From Stutzerimonas stutzeri (GTDB lineage Bacteria > Pseudomonadota > Gammaproteobacteria > Pseudomonadales > Pseudomonadaceae), in NCBI GenBank assembly GCA_002387205.1, contig DGLA01000002.1, positions 62,001 to 126,000 on the forward strand: a DNA stretch of 64,000 bases. Reading direction: 5' to 3'. Positions 44,848 through 52,660 of this stretch are shown in pieces; the first letter of the stretch is position 1, and each line of letters starts with the position of its first letter. The position numbers and the translations under genes were made by a program. A model generated the notes under the pieces. That model made no database searches, was not told the origin of the DNA, and saw nothing but the letters and a program-made list of their open reading frames with translations.

Positions 44848-46026
44848 TCACAACCCCGTTTCGTGAGCGCGGCTGGTGAAGAAAATGCCGCTCGGGCTGT
44901 CGGCCGGCAGGCGCTTGATCAGTTTCAGCGCGTAGGGGTCCCAGACCTGTACCTCGTTGCCGTCGCGCACCGATAGCCAGAGCTGGTCACCGCGGGCGGT
45001 GAATTCCATGTGCAGCACCGCCGGGCCGGGTTCCAGGGTCTGGATGATCTGGTGGGTTTCGCTGTCGATGACCTGCACCTTGCCGTTGTCGGGATGGGCG
45101 AAGTTCACCCAGATCTGCCGGGCATCCGGCCGCGCCATGACGAACACCGGTTGGCCGGCGACGTCGATCGCATCGGTCTGCTTCCAGTTTTGCGAGTCCA
45201 TCACCAGCACCCGGTGCTGGCCGATGGCGGGTACGAAGGTCTGGTTTCCTGCCACGGTCCAGCCTTCCAGATGCGGCATCTTGTACACCGGCAGCTTTTC
45301 CTGGCCGCGGCCGTAGCCGTCGATGATGCGCTCGACGCCACGCGCGGTGTGCCAGAGGTCGATCTTGGCCATGCCGTCCTCACCGAACAGGCCGGCGATG
45401 TAGTAACGGCCGTCGGGTGTCAACAGGGCGTCATAGGGCTGCTTGCCGACGTCTTTGAAGCGCGTGATCTCCGGGGTGTTGCCCTGGCTGAAATCCAGCA
45501 GCCAGGTCTCGTTGGTATCGAACAGGCTGTAGATGAAGCGGCGGCCTGGCGCATCGATGACCCCGACCACCCGGGAGTTGCGGCTGCCATCGGCCATTGG
45601 CGTGGCGGGGACGTCCGCCACCAGTTCAAGGGTCTGGGCGTCGAACACTTTTACGCCACCGGGCTCGTAGTTGCCGACGGCGATCAGCGTGCCGTCCTGG
45701 CTGATGGCACCACCAATGCTGTTGCCACCCTGCACCACGCGCTTGTCGATGCGTTGCTCAAGCAGGTCGACCTTGGTCAGGCCGCCGTCACGACCGAAGA
45801 CATAGGCGAAGCGCTCATCACGGGAAAACACCACCGATGCATGGGACAGGTCGCCAAGCCCCTCGATGCGCGCCAGGCGGGACTTGCCGCTGGTTTCGAT
45901 GATCTGCAGGGCACCGGTGGCGCGTTCCACCACTACGCCCATGTCACCGGTTCCGCGTAGCGGCTGTCCGGCGCAGGCACCAAGCAGCAGGGTGGTCATG
46001 GCCACCAGCAGGGATGGACGAATCAT
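44848..46026 (-). CDS. nirF: Heme d1 biosynthesis protein NirF
   Basis: 392 residues. A lipoprotein signal (MIRPSLLVAMTTLLLGACAGQP, lipobox LGAC) suggests membrane attachment on the periplasmic side. The d1-binding propeller resembles NirS and NirN without heme c: SHASVVFSRDERFAYVFGRDG and NVAGQ-like DVAGQPVFVMARPDARQIWV. It acts late in heme d1 formation before NirN. The ATG overlaps the nirC stop (ATGA), which fixes the start. Confidence 0.94.
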   Translation of the reverse strand: MIRPSLLVAMTTLLLGACAGQPLRGTGDMGVVVERATGALQIIETSGKSRLARIEGLGDLSHASVVFSRDERFAYVFGRDGGLTKVDLLEQRIDKRVVQGGNSIGGAISQDGTLIAVGNYEPGGVKVFDAQTLELVADVPATPMADGSRNSRVVGVIDAPGRRFIYSLFDTNETWLLDFSQGNTPEITRFKDVGKQPYDALLTPDGRYYIAGLFGEDGMAKIDLWHTARGVERIIDGYGRGQEKLPVYKMPHLEGWTVAGNQTFVPAIGQHRVLVMDSQNWKQTDAIDVAGQPVFVMARPDARQIWVNFAHPDNGKVQVIDSETHQIIQTLEPGPAVLHMEFTARGDQLWLSVRDGNEVQVWDPYALKLIKRLPADSPSGIFFTSRAHETGL

Positions 46027-46364
46027 GGTTTTGGGTATCCTTCGAGCAGTAGGTCCACCAGCCAGGCGATGTCCCCATCGTCGAGCAGGGCATTCCAGCC
46101 GGGCATGGCGGTGCCCGGTCGCCCGTGGGTCACGGTGGCGATCAGGTTTTCGCGGGGTTTGCCGGCGATGGCGTCGCGGGTCAGTGCGGGACCAAGGCCG
46201 CCGGTCATGCGCAGGCCGTGGCAGGAGCCGCAATCCTGTACCAGCAGGTGTTCGAGCTGAGCCTGGCGCTCGGCTGTCGGGGCGTCGGCCAGGGCAGCGG
46301 AAAAGGGGAGGAGGGACACCAGGGCGAGCCCCAAACCGAATGCTGCATGTCGGGACCGGATCAT
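46023..46364 (-). CDS. nirC: Cytochrome c NirC
   Basis: 113 residues. Signal peptide up to ALA (residue ~26). One heme site CGSCH at residues 45-49; the Met ligand is probably in GTAMPGWNALLDDGDI. It can donate electrons to NirS and has been implicated in NirS/d1 maturation. It lies 16 bases downstream of nirM and overlaps nirF. Confidence 0.92.
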   Translation of the reverse strand: MIRSRHAAFGLGLALVSLLPFSAALADAPTAERQAQLEHLLVQDCGSCHGLRMTGGLGPALTRDAIAGKPRENLIATVTHGRPGTAMPGWNALLDDGDIAWLVDLLLEGYPKP

Positions 46365-46380
46365 GATGTCCTCCAGGCTG

Positions 46381-46695
46381 TTACTTGAGGCTCAGAACCC
46401 ACTCGGCGAGGGTCTTGGCTTCTTCATCGGTGACTGGGTTTGGCGGCATCGGGATCGGGCCCCAGTTGCCCTGGGTACCGTTCTTGATGTGCCCGGCGAG
46501 CAGGTCGGCGGCACCTTCCTGGCCAGCATACTTGGCAGCTACTTCTTTCAGCGCCGGGCCAACCAGCTTGGCATCGATGCTGTGGCAGGCCGCGCAGGGC
46601 TTGCTCTTGAACAGCGCCTCACCGTCCTGCGCCACGGCGGGCTGCAGGACCATGGCGCCGCTCATGGCGAGCAGGGGGATCAGAAACTTCTTCAT
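46381..46695 (-). CDS. nirM: Cytochrome c551 NirM
   Basis: 104 residues: a 22-residue signal peptide ending QPAVA, then a mature protein of 82 residues, the classic cytochrome c551 size. Heme site CAACH at residues 34-38; Met ligand in WGPIPMPPNPVTDEE. It is the main periplasmic electron donor to NirS. It is 53 bases downstream of nirS, with a hairpin between. Confidence 0.96.
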   Translation of the reverse strand: MKKFLIPLLAMSGAMVLQPAVAQDGEALFKSKPCAACHSIDAKLVGPALKEVAAKYAGQEGAADLLAGHIKNGTQGNWGPIPMPPNPVTDEEAKTLAEWVLSLK

Positions 46696-46718
46696 GAGTT
46701 ACTTCCTCAAGGCTAAGT

Positions 46719-46739
46719 GGGGGGATCTTGCGTCCCCCC
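46719..46739 (-). terminator. Hairpin between nirS and nirM
   Basis: GGGGGGA-N7-TCCCCCC, a perfect 7-bp stem of G-C pairs except one, 9 bases past the nirS stop. No T-run follows. It probably stabilises the nirS message or attenuates transcription into nirM. Confidence 0.6.
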
Positions 46740-46748
46740 GGTTTGCAC

Positions 46749-48458
46749 TCAGTACACGTCGTGCTGAGTGTTATGGACGTTAAATTTACCGGTCGGGGTA
46801 ATCAACCTTTTGTCCTTGATCACCTTTTTCAGCTTTAACGTCTTGTCATCGACCACGACGATGGCCGATTGGTCTTCCTGACCGCTCCACACGGAGAACC
46901 AGACTTCGTCTCCCGCTTCGTTGTACTCCGGCTGCACGACGCGTTTGGCACCGTCGGTCAGGCCGGCCCATTCGGCGATCGGCAACACGGTGTAGCCAGC
47001 GCCCAGGTCATTGATGTTGAACACTGCAGCCGACTGGCTGACCTTGGCGTCCGGGTTGAAGGTGGTGTCCAGGTACATGTGGCTGGATTTCGGGTGGGTC
47101 TTGATGAACAGCGAGCCGCCGCCCTGGCCCTTGAGCGTCTCGACCACTTTCCAGGCCTGGTCAGGATGCTTGTCCGGGTCGGTACCGATCAGGGAGATGG
47201 TTTCGTCACCCAGGTGGCTGGTGGCCCAGACCGGACCGAACTTGGGATGCACGAAGTTGGCGCCACGGCCCGGGTGCGGGATCTTGCCGACGTCCACCAG
47301 GGCAGCCAGCTTGCGATCCTTGGAATCGATCACCGCGACCTTGTTGGAGTTGTTCGCCGCTGTCATGAAGTAGCGGTGGCTGACGTCCCAGCCACCGTCA
47401 TGCAGGAACGGCGCGGTGCCGATGATGGTGGTCGAGAGGTTGTCGATGTCCTCGTAGTTGACCAGCATGACCTTGCCGGTTTCCTTGACGTTGACGATGA
47501 ATTCCGGGTGCTCGTGCGAGGCGATGATGGCCGCCACGCGAGGCTCCGGATGGTATTCCTGGGTGCCGACGGTCATGCCGCGGGTGGAAACGATCTGCAG
47601 CGGCTCCAGGGTCTCGCCATCCATGATGGTGTACTGCGGCGGCCAGTAGTCGCCGGCGATCACGTACTTGTCTTCGTAGCCCTTGAACTTGGAGGTTTCA
47701 ACCGAGCGGGCCTCGATGCCCACCTTGATCTCGGCAACCTTGGTCGGCTCCTTGGCCCAGAGGTCGATCATGTCGATCTTGGCGTCGCGGCCGATGACGA
47801 ACAGGTAGCGGCCGGAGGCTGACATGCGCGAGATGTGCACGGCGTAGCCGGTGTCGATGGTCTTGACGATTTCCTTGGTCTCGCCGTCGATCAGGGCGAT
47901 CTTGCCGTCGTCACGCAGGGTGACCGAGAACAGGTTCGGCAGATCCAGCTTGTTCATCTGCTTCTTCGGCCGATCCTCCGGCTTGACCAGCACGTGCCAG
48001 GTGTCCTTCATCTGCGCCATGCCCCACTCCGGCGGTGTCGGCGGGGTGTGCTGGATGAACTTGGCCATCAGGGTGATTTCGTCTTTGGTCAGCGCATTGG
48101 ACGTGCCCCAGTTGGGCATGCCGGCCGGCGATCCATAGGTGATCAGCGCTTCGAGATAGGCCTGGCCGCGCTCCTGGGTGATGTCAGGTGTCAGTGGCTT
48201 GCCGGTTGCACCCTTGCGCAGTACGCCGTGGCAGCCGGCGCAGCGCTGGAAATAGATTTCCTTGGCCTGCTCGAAATCGGCAGCGCTCAGGTCCGGCGCA
48301 CCGGGCGAGTGGACAACCTGGGCGCTGGCCGGATCGATCGCCGACGCCTGGCCCTTGTAAGCAGCATCTGCGTTTTCCGGGTTCATCGCCGCCTGGGCAA
48401 CTGCCAGACCGAGCAGTGAAAAGCTGGCGATGACACCTGTTAAGAATGGTTTGCGCAT
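46749..48458 (-). CDS. nirS: Cytochrome cd1 nitrite reductase NirS
   Basis: 569 residues from MRKPFLTGVIASFSLLG (AGAGGAG upstream). Signal peptide ends at AQA (~residue 23). The heme c domain has CAGCH at 73-77; the d1 propeller has GYAVHISRMSASGRYLFVIGRD, SHEHPEFIVNVKETGK and HDGGWDVSHRYFM with the expected axial and catalytic histidines. It reduces nitrite to NO in the periplasm. It is the first gene of nirSMCFDLGH, and a DNR box lies 117 bases upstream. Confidence 0.98.
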   Translation of the reverse strand: MRKPFLTGVIASFSLLGLAVAQAAMNPENADAAYKGQASAIDPASAQVVHSPGAPDLSAADFEQAKEIYFQRCAGCHGVLRKGATGKPLTPDITQERGQAYLEALITYGSPAGMPNWGTSNALTKDEITLMAKFIQHTPPTPPEWGMAQMKDTWHVLVKPEDRPKKQMNKLDLPNLFSVTLRDDGKIALIDGETKEIVKTIDTGYAVHISRMSASGRYLFVIGRDAKIDMIDLWAKEPTKVAEIKVGIEARSVETSKFKGYEDKYVIAGDYWPPQYTIMDGETLEPLQIVSTRGMTVGTQEYHPEPRVAAIIASHEHPEFIVNVKETGKVMLVNYEDIDNLSTTIIGTAPFLHDGGWDVSHRYFMTAANNSNKVAVIDSKDRKLAALVDVGKIPHPGRGANFVHPKFGPVWATSHLGDETISLIGTDPDKHPDQAWKVVETLKGQGGGSLFIKTHPKSSHMYLDTTFNPDAKVSQSAAVFNINDLGAGYTVLPIAEWAGLTDGAKRVVQPEYNEAGDEVWFSVWSGQEDQSAIVVVDDKTLKLKKVIKDKRLITPTGKFNVHNTQHDVY

Positions 48459-48574
48459 ACTGTTTTTCTCCTCTGGCCGCTTCGTGCGGCGCCTGCTAAC
48501 TAGCAACGGTGTGGCAGTGCCTGAGTCTCGCTGTTGTGCGGTTGCATCCTATGGCGGGGGTTGCGCGAGTGCGC

Positions 48575-48588
48575 TTGATGGCAATCAA
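48575..48588 (-). promoter_or_regulatory. DNR/FNR box for nirS
   Basis: TTGATGGCAATCAA matches TTGAT-N4-ATCAA exactly. A class II promoter would start near 48540 on the minus strand; TAGGAT at 48546-48551 (minus strand) is a suitable -10. DnrD is the likely activator. Confidence 0.9.
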
Positions 48589-48710
48589 GAGTCGATTCGG
48601 GATGCCCCGAGCGTGACGTCGTGTCGCGGGGATGGGGTTGCGAATGAAGCAAAACCGGGTTGCGCCAAGGCCTCATGGCTGTCTGGCTTGCCGCTCGATC
48701 TGGCCTGGGC

Positions 48711-48724
48711 TTGACCGCAATCAA
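48711..48724 (+). promoter_or_regulatory. DNR/FNR box for nirQ
   Basis: TTGACCGCAATCAA fits the FNR-family consensus with C at position 5. It lies 90 bases before the nirQ ATG and 123 bases from the nirS box, so the divergent operons have separate sites. Confidence 0.82.
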
Positions 48725-48813
48725 GCTTTGCCGGCGGGTGGCTTGAGGCAGGACGACGCGGCGGTTAGCGTGGCGATAGATGATTGTCCAACTGCCGCAG
48801 TGAGGTATTGCCA

Positions 48814-49620
48814 ATGAACGCGCCCGAGAACCTGGTCGGCATGACTGCTGCCCCGTTCTATCAATCGCTGGGCAACGAAGAGGTGCTTTTCGAGCAGGCC
48901 TGGCGGCACGGCATGCCGGTGCTGATCAAGGGCCCGACCGGCTGCGGCAAGACCCGCTTCGTGCAGCACATGGCGCACCGGCTGAACCTGCCGCTCTACA
49001 CCGTGGCCTGCCACGATGATCTGTCCGCCGCGGATCTGGTCGGCCGGCATCTGATCGGCGCGCAGGGCACCTGGTGGCAGGACGGCCCGCTGACCCGCGC
49101 GGTGCGCGAAGGCGGCATCTGCTATCTGGATGAGGTGGTCGAGGCACGCCAGGACACTGCCGTGGTGCTGCACCCGCTGGCGGACGACCGTCGCGAGCTG
49201 TTCATCGAACGCACCGGCGAATCGCTCAAGGCGCCGCCGGGGTTCATGTTGGTGGTCAGCTACAACCCCGGTTACCAGAACCTGCTCAAGGGCATGAAGC
49301 CGAGCACCCGCCAGCGCTTCGTGGCCATGCGCTTCGACTACCCGCCGGCCGCCGAGGAAGTGCGCATCGTCGCCAACGAGGCTCAGGTGGATGCGCAGCT
49401 GGCAGCGCAGGTAGTCAAGCTCGGGCAGGCACTGCGCCGCCTCGAGCAGCATGATCTGGAGGAGGTCGCCTCGACCCGTCTGTTGATTTTTACGGCGCGC
49501 ATGATCCGTTCCGGCATGAGCCCCCGCGACGCCTGTCTGGCCTGTCTGGCCGAACCGCTGTCGGACGATGCGCAAACGGTCGCGGCGCTGATGGATGTGG
49601 TCGATGTCCACTTCGCTTGA
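48814..49620 (+). CDS. nirQ: MoxR-type AAA+ ATPase NirQ/NorQ
   Basis: 268 residues. Walker A GPTGCGKT at 40-47, Walker B CYLDE at 103-107, and SYNPGYQNLLKGMKPSTRQRF as the sensor region. With NorD it activates NO reductase, probably by inserting FeB iron. The ATG follows GAGG by about 7 bases. It heads the plus-strand nirQOP operon, divergent from nirS as in P. aeruginosa. Confidence 0.95.
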   Translation: MNAPENLVGMTAAPFYQSLGNEEVLFEQAWRHGMPVLIKGPTGCGKTRFVQHMAHRLNLPLYTVACHDDLSAADLVGRHLIGAQGTWWQDGPLTRAVREGGICYLDEVVEARQDTAVVLHPLADDRRELFIERTGESLKAPPGFMLVVSYNPGYQNLLKGMKPSTRQRFVAMRFDYPPAAEEVRIVANEAQVDAQLAAQVVKLGQALRRLEQHDLEEVASTRLLIFTARMIRSGMSPRDACLACLAEPLSDDAQTVAALMDVVDVHFA

Positions 49621-50185
49621 ACCGATGACTGCCCGGCGCCTGCCGGGTGACCTGGCGATGTGGTTTTTCATCCTCGCCGAGCTGACGGTCTTCGCCATCC
49701 TGATCCTGGCATTCGCCGTGACACAGGTGCTGAGCCCCGAGCTGTTCAGCCAAAGCCGTGAGGCACTGGACAGTTCGACGGGGCTCGCGCTAACCCTGAG
49801 CCTGCTGACATCGGGCCTCTTTGCCGCGCTGGCGGTTGAGCAGGTGCGAATGGCAAGGCCCCGCCGTGGAGCGTTGCTGCTGGCGGTTGCGCTGTGTTCA
49901 TCCTGCGTCTATGTCGCGCTCAAGCTCAACGAGTATGGCCACCTGGCGGAGCTGGGCCTGGGCATCGAGCACAACACCTTCTTCACCCTGTACTGGATCC
50001 TTACCGGATTTCACTTTTTGCATGTGCTGCTGGGCATGGTGATCCTCGGCTGGATGGCCTTGCGTTGCCAGCGCGGGCTCTACACGCCGGATGACTGCGC
50101 CGGGCTCGAATCCGGCGTGCTCTATTGGCATATGGTGGACATGGTCTGGGTGCTGCTCTTTCCGCTGGTCTACGTACTCAACTGA
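49604..50185 (+). CDS. nirO: Cytochrome oxidase subunit III-like protein NirO/NorE
   Basis: 193 residues from the ATG at 49604, which overlaps nirQ by 17 bases; an ATG at 49625 is an equal alternative. Five membrane helices. COX III features: RLPGDLAMWFFILAELTVFAILILAF, EHNTFFTLYWILTGFHFLHVLLGMVIL and GVLYWHMVDMVWVLLFPLVYVL. It is the NorE homolog; it supports NO reductase function but is not part of the purified enzyme. Confidence 0.9.
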   Translation: MSTSLEPMTARRLPGDLAMWFFILAELTVFAILILAFAVTQVLSPELFSQSREALDSSTGLALTLSLLTSGLFAALAVEQVRMARPRRGALLLAVALCSSCVYVALKLNEYGHLAELGLGIEHNTFFTLYWILTGFHFLHVLLGMVILGWMALRCQRGLYTPDDCAGLESGVLYWHMVDMVWVLLFPLVYVLN

Positions 50186-50195
50186 CGAGGTCACG

Positions 50196-50447
50196 ATGTC
50201 CGCTTCAAAGGTGCTGATCGGCTGCTGGCTGGCACTGGCGCTGCTGTCCTCGGCCACGGTGCTGTTGGGCAATGCCGGCTCGACGTTGCTGCTTGGCGGT
50301 GCGGTGCTGGTCATCGCGCTGGCAAAGGCCTGGCTGATCACCGACGGCTTCATGGAATTGCGCCATGCACCGCTGATGTGGCGCCTGCTGCTGCTCGGCT
50401 GGCCGATCGCAATGGCCGGCGGGATCCTAGTGGCCATGAGCCGCTGA
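50196..50447 (+). CDS. nirP: Small membrane protein NirP/NorF
   Basis: 83 residues with three hydrophobic helices (VLIGCWLALALLSSATVLLGN, LLLGGAVLVIALAKAWLI, RLLLLGWPIAMAGGILVAM). FMELRHAPLMWRLLL resembles the COX IV/NorF signature. ACGAGG precedes the ATG. It is the third gene of nirQOP and probably works with NirO. Confidence 0.87.
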   Translation: MSASKVLIGCWLALALLSSATVLLGNAGSTLLLGGAVLVIALAKAWLITDGFMELRHAPLMWRLLLLGWPIAMAGGILVAMSR

Positions 50448-50636
50448 CGGATCGGGAGGCGGGCGGTACCGCGCTCGCATCTGCCGTCACGCTTCCGACC
50501 GGCACTTGGCGGGTGATTTCTGGTGGGTTGAAACCCACCCTGACGAGGCTCATTCCCGCCTGCCGTTTGGCTAAAGCCCCGCTCCGGTTCAGGGATCAGA
50601 ACTCAGGGAAGACCCAGTGCCGCGTTCAGGTTTTTC

Positions 50637-50650
50637 TTGATTGTCATCAA
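50637..50650 (+). promoter_or_regulatory. DNR/FNR box for norCB
   Basis: TTGATTGTCATCAA matches the consensus exactly. Its centre is 64 bases before the norC ATG. A class II start near 50685 fits the -10-like TTAAAC at 50673-50678. Confidence 0.9.
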
Positions 50651-50707
50651 GCAGGTTTCGATAGCCACCTTCTTAAACTGGCCACGCCAAGCCATGAGGA
50701 GGCGACC

Positions 50708-51148
50708 ATGTCCGAGACCTTCACCAAGGGAATGGCCAGGAATATCTACTTCGGAGGAAGCGTGTTTTTCCTCCTGGTATTCGTGGGCCTGACCTATCAC
50801 ACAGAGCAGACCTTTCCAGAACGATCCAATGAGTCGGAAATTTCCGAAGCAGTCGTTCGTGGCAAAGCCATCTGGGAAAACAACAACTGCATCGGCTGCC
50901 ACAGCCTGCTCGGTGAGGGTGCCTACTTCGCACCGGAACTGGGGAACGTATTCGTTCGGCGCGGCGAGGATGCGGCCTTCAAGCCCTTCCTGCAGGCCTG
51001 GATGAAGGCCCAGCCGCTGGGGGTTCCAGGTCGCCGTTCGATGCCGCAGTTCAACCTGAGCGAACAGGAAGTGGACGACATGGCGGAGTTCCTCAAGTGG
51101 ACTTCGAAGGTCAATACCAACAACTGGCCGCCAAATAAGGAGGGTTAA
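50708..51148 (+). CDS. norC: Nitric oxide reductase subunit C
   Basis: 146 residues. One membrane anchor (IYFGGSVFFLLVFVGLTY, ~13-30) and one heme c site CIGCH at 61-65, followed by SLLGEGAYFAPELGNV. The Met ligand is in RRSMPQFNLSEQEV. It receives electrons from cytochrome c and passes them to NorB. GAGGAGG precedes the ATG. Confidence 0.97.
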   Translation: MSETFTKGMARNIYFGGSVFFLLVFVGLTYHTEQTFPERSNESEISEAVVRGKAIWENNNCIGCHSLLGEGAYFAPELGNVFVRRGEDAAFKPFLQAWMKAQPLGVPGRRSMPQFNLSEQEVDDMAEFLKWTSKVNTNNWPPNKEG

Positions 51149-51151
51149 GAG

Positions 51152-52579
51152 ATGAGCATCCTGAATCCGCATCTCAAATTCCAATCGCAGGCCGTCGCCA
51201 AACCCTATTTCGTGTTTGCGCTGATGCTGTTTGTCGGGCAGATCCTGTTCGGCCTGATCATGGGCCTGCAATACGTCGTCGGTGACTTCCTGTTCCCCCT
51301 GCTGCCCTTCAACGTGGCGCGGATGGTTCACACCAACCTGCTGATCGTCTGGTTGCTGTTCGGCTTCATGGGCGCGGCCTACTACCTCATTCCCGAGGAA
51401 GCGGACCGTGAGCTGCACAGCCCGAAACTCGCCATCATCCTGTTCTGGGTATTCGCCGCCGCGGGCGTGCTGACCATCCTCGGCTACCTATTCCTGCCCT
51501 ACGCGGGGCTGGCCGCAGTCACCGGAAACGACATCCTGCCAACCATGGGTCGCGAGTTCCTGGAGCAGCCCACCATCACCAAGGTCGGCATCGTGGTGGT
51601 GGCCCTGGGCTTTCTCTACAACATCGGCATGACCATGCTCAAGGGTCGCAAGACTGCCATCAGCATGGTCATGATGACGGGGCTGATCGGTCTGGCGGTG
51701 TTCTTCCTGTTCTCCTTCTACAACCCGGAAAACCTGGTGCGCGACAAGTACTACTGGTGGTTCGTGGTGCACCTGTGGGTTGAAGGCGTGTGGGAGCTGA
51801 TCATGGGTTCGATGCTGGCCTTCGTCCTGATCAAGATCACCGGTGTCGACCGCGAAGTCATCGAGAAGTGGCTCTACGTGATCATCGCCATGGCCCTGAT
51901 CACCGGCATCATCGGCACGGGCCACCATTTCTTCTGGATCGGTGCACCTGAAGTGTGGCTGTGGCTGGGCTCGATCTTCTCCGCCCTGGAACCGCTGCCC
52001 TTCTTCGCCATGGTGCTGTTCTCGCTGAACATGGTGAGCCGTCGTCGTCGCCAGCATCCAAACAAGGCCGCGTCCTACTGGGCGATCGGAACCACCGTCA
52101 CGGCGTTCCTTGGAGCGGGCGTGTGGGGCTTCCTGCACACCCTGGCGCCGGTGAACTACTACACCCACGGCTCGCAGATCACCGCTGCCCACGGTCACCT
52201 GGCCTTCTACGGCGCCTACGCCATGATCGTCATGACCATGATCAGCTACGCCATGCCACGCCTGCGGGGGCTCGGCGAAGCACCGGATGCCCGTGCACAG
52301 CGCATCGAGATCTGGGGCTTCTGGGCGATGACCATGTCCATGGTGGCGATCACCCTGTTCCTTACCGCAGCTGGTGTGGTGCAGGTCTGGTTGCAGCGGA
52401 TTCCGGCGGACGGCGCTGCCATGTCCTTCATGAACACCGCTGACCAACTCGCCGTGTTCTTCTGGCTGCGGCTGATCGCAGGGGTGGTTTTCCTTGCCGG
52501 TCTGGTCTGCTACCTCTACAGCTTCCGCCAGCGCGGCCGGGTGCCGGCCGACATCAGCTCAGCTGTCGCTGCGGCCTGA
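51152..52579 (+). CDS. norB: Nitric oxide reductase subunit B
   Basis: 475 residues, 12 helices, heme-copper oxidase superfamily. Ligands are at the positions known for P. aeruginosa cNOR: His60 and His349 (low-spin heme b), His347 (heme b3), His207, His258 and His259 (FeB), with Glu211 and Glu280 at the active site. It reduces two NO to N2O. It starts 3 bases after norC with AAGGAGG upstream. Confidence 0.98.
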   Translation: MSILNPHLKFQSQAVAKPYFVFALMLFVGQILFGLIMGLQYVVGDFLFPLLPFNVARMVHTNLLIVWLLFGFMGAAYYLIPEEADRELHSPKLAIILFWVFAAAGVLTILGYLFLPYAGLAAVTGNDILPTMGREFLEQPTITKVGIVVVALGFLYNIGMTMLKGRKTAISMVMMTGLIGLAVFFLFSFYNPENLVRDKYYWWFVVHLWVEGVWELIMGSMLAFVLIKITGVDREVIEKWLYVIIAMALITGIIGTGHHFFWIGAPEVWLWLGSIFSALEPLPFFAMVLFSLNMVSRRRRQHPNKAASYWAIGTTVTAFLGAGVWGFLHTLAPVNYYTHGSQITAAHGHLAFYGAYAMIVMTMISYAMPRLRGLGEAPDARAQRIEIWGFWAMTMSMVAITLFLTAAGVVQVWLQRIPADGAAMSFMNTADQLAVFFWLRLIAGVVFLAGLVCYLYSFRQRGRVPADISSAVAAA

Positions 52580-52601
52580 GACAAGACGTTGACCTAATGC
52601 G

Positions 52602-52625
52602 CGGCCCGGCTGATCCAGCGGGCCG
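52602..52625 (+). terminator. Hairpin between norB and norD
   Basis: CGGCCCG and CGGGCCG pair over a 10-base loop that itself contains CTG-ATC-CAG. It lies 22 bases after the norB stop. It may set the ratio of norCB to norD message or protect the norCB transcript. Confidence 0.6.
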
Positions 52626-52660
52626 TTGTCGTTTCCAAACCGCGCTACGGAGTTGACGCC

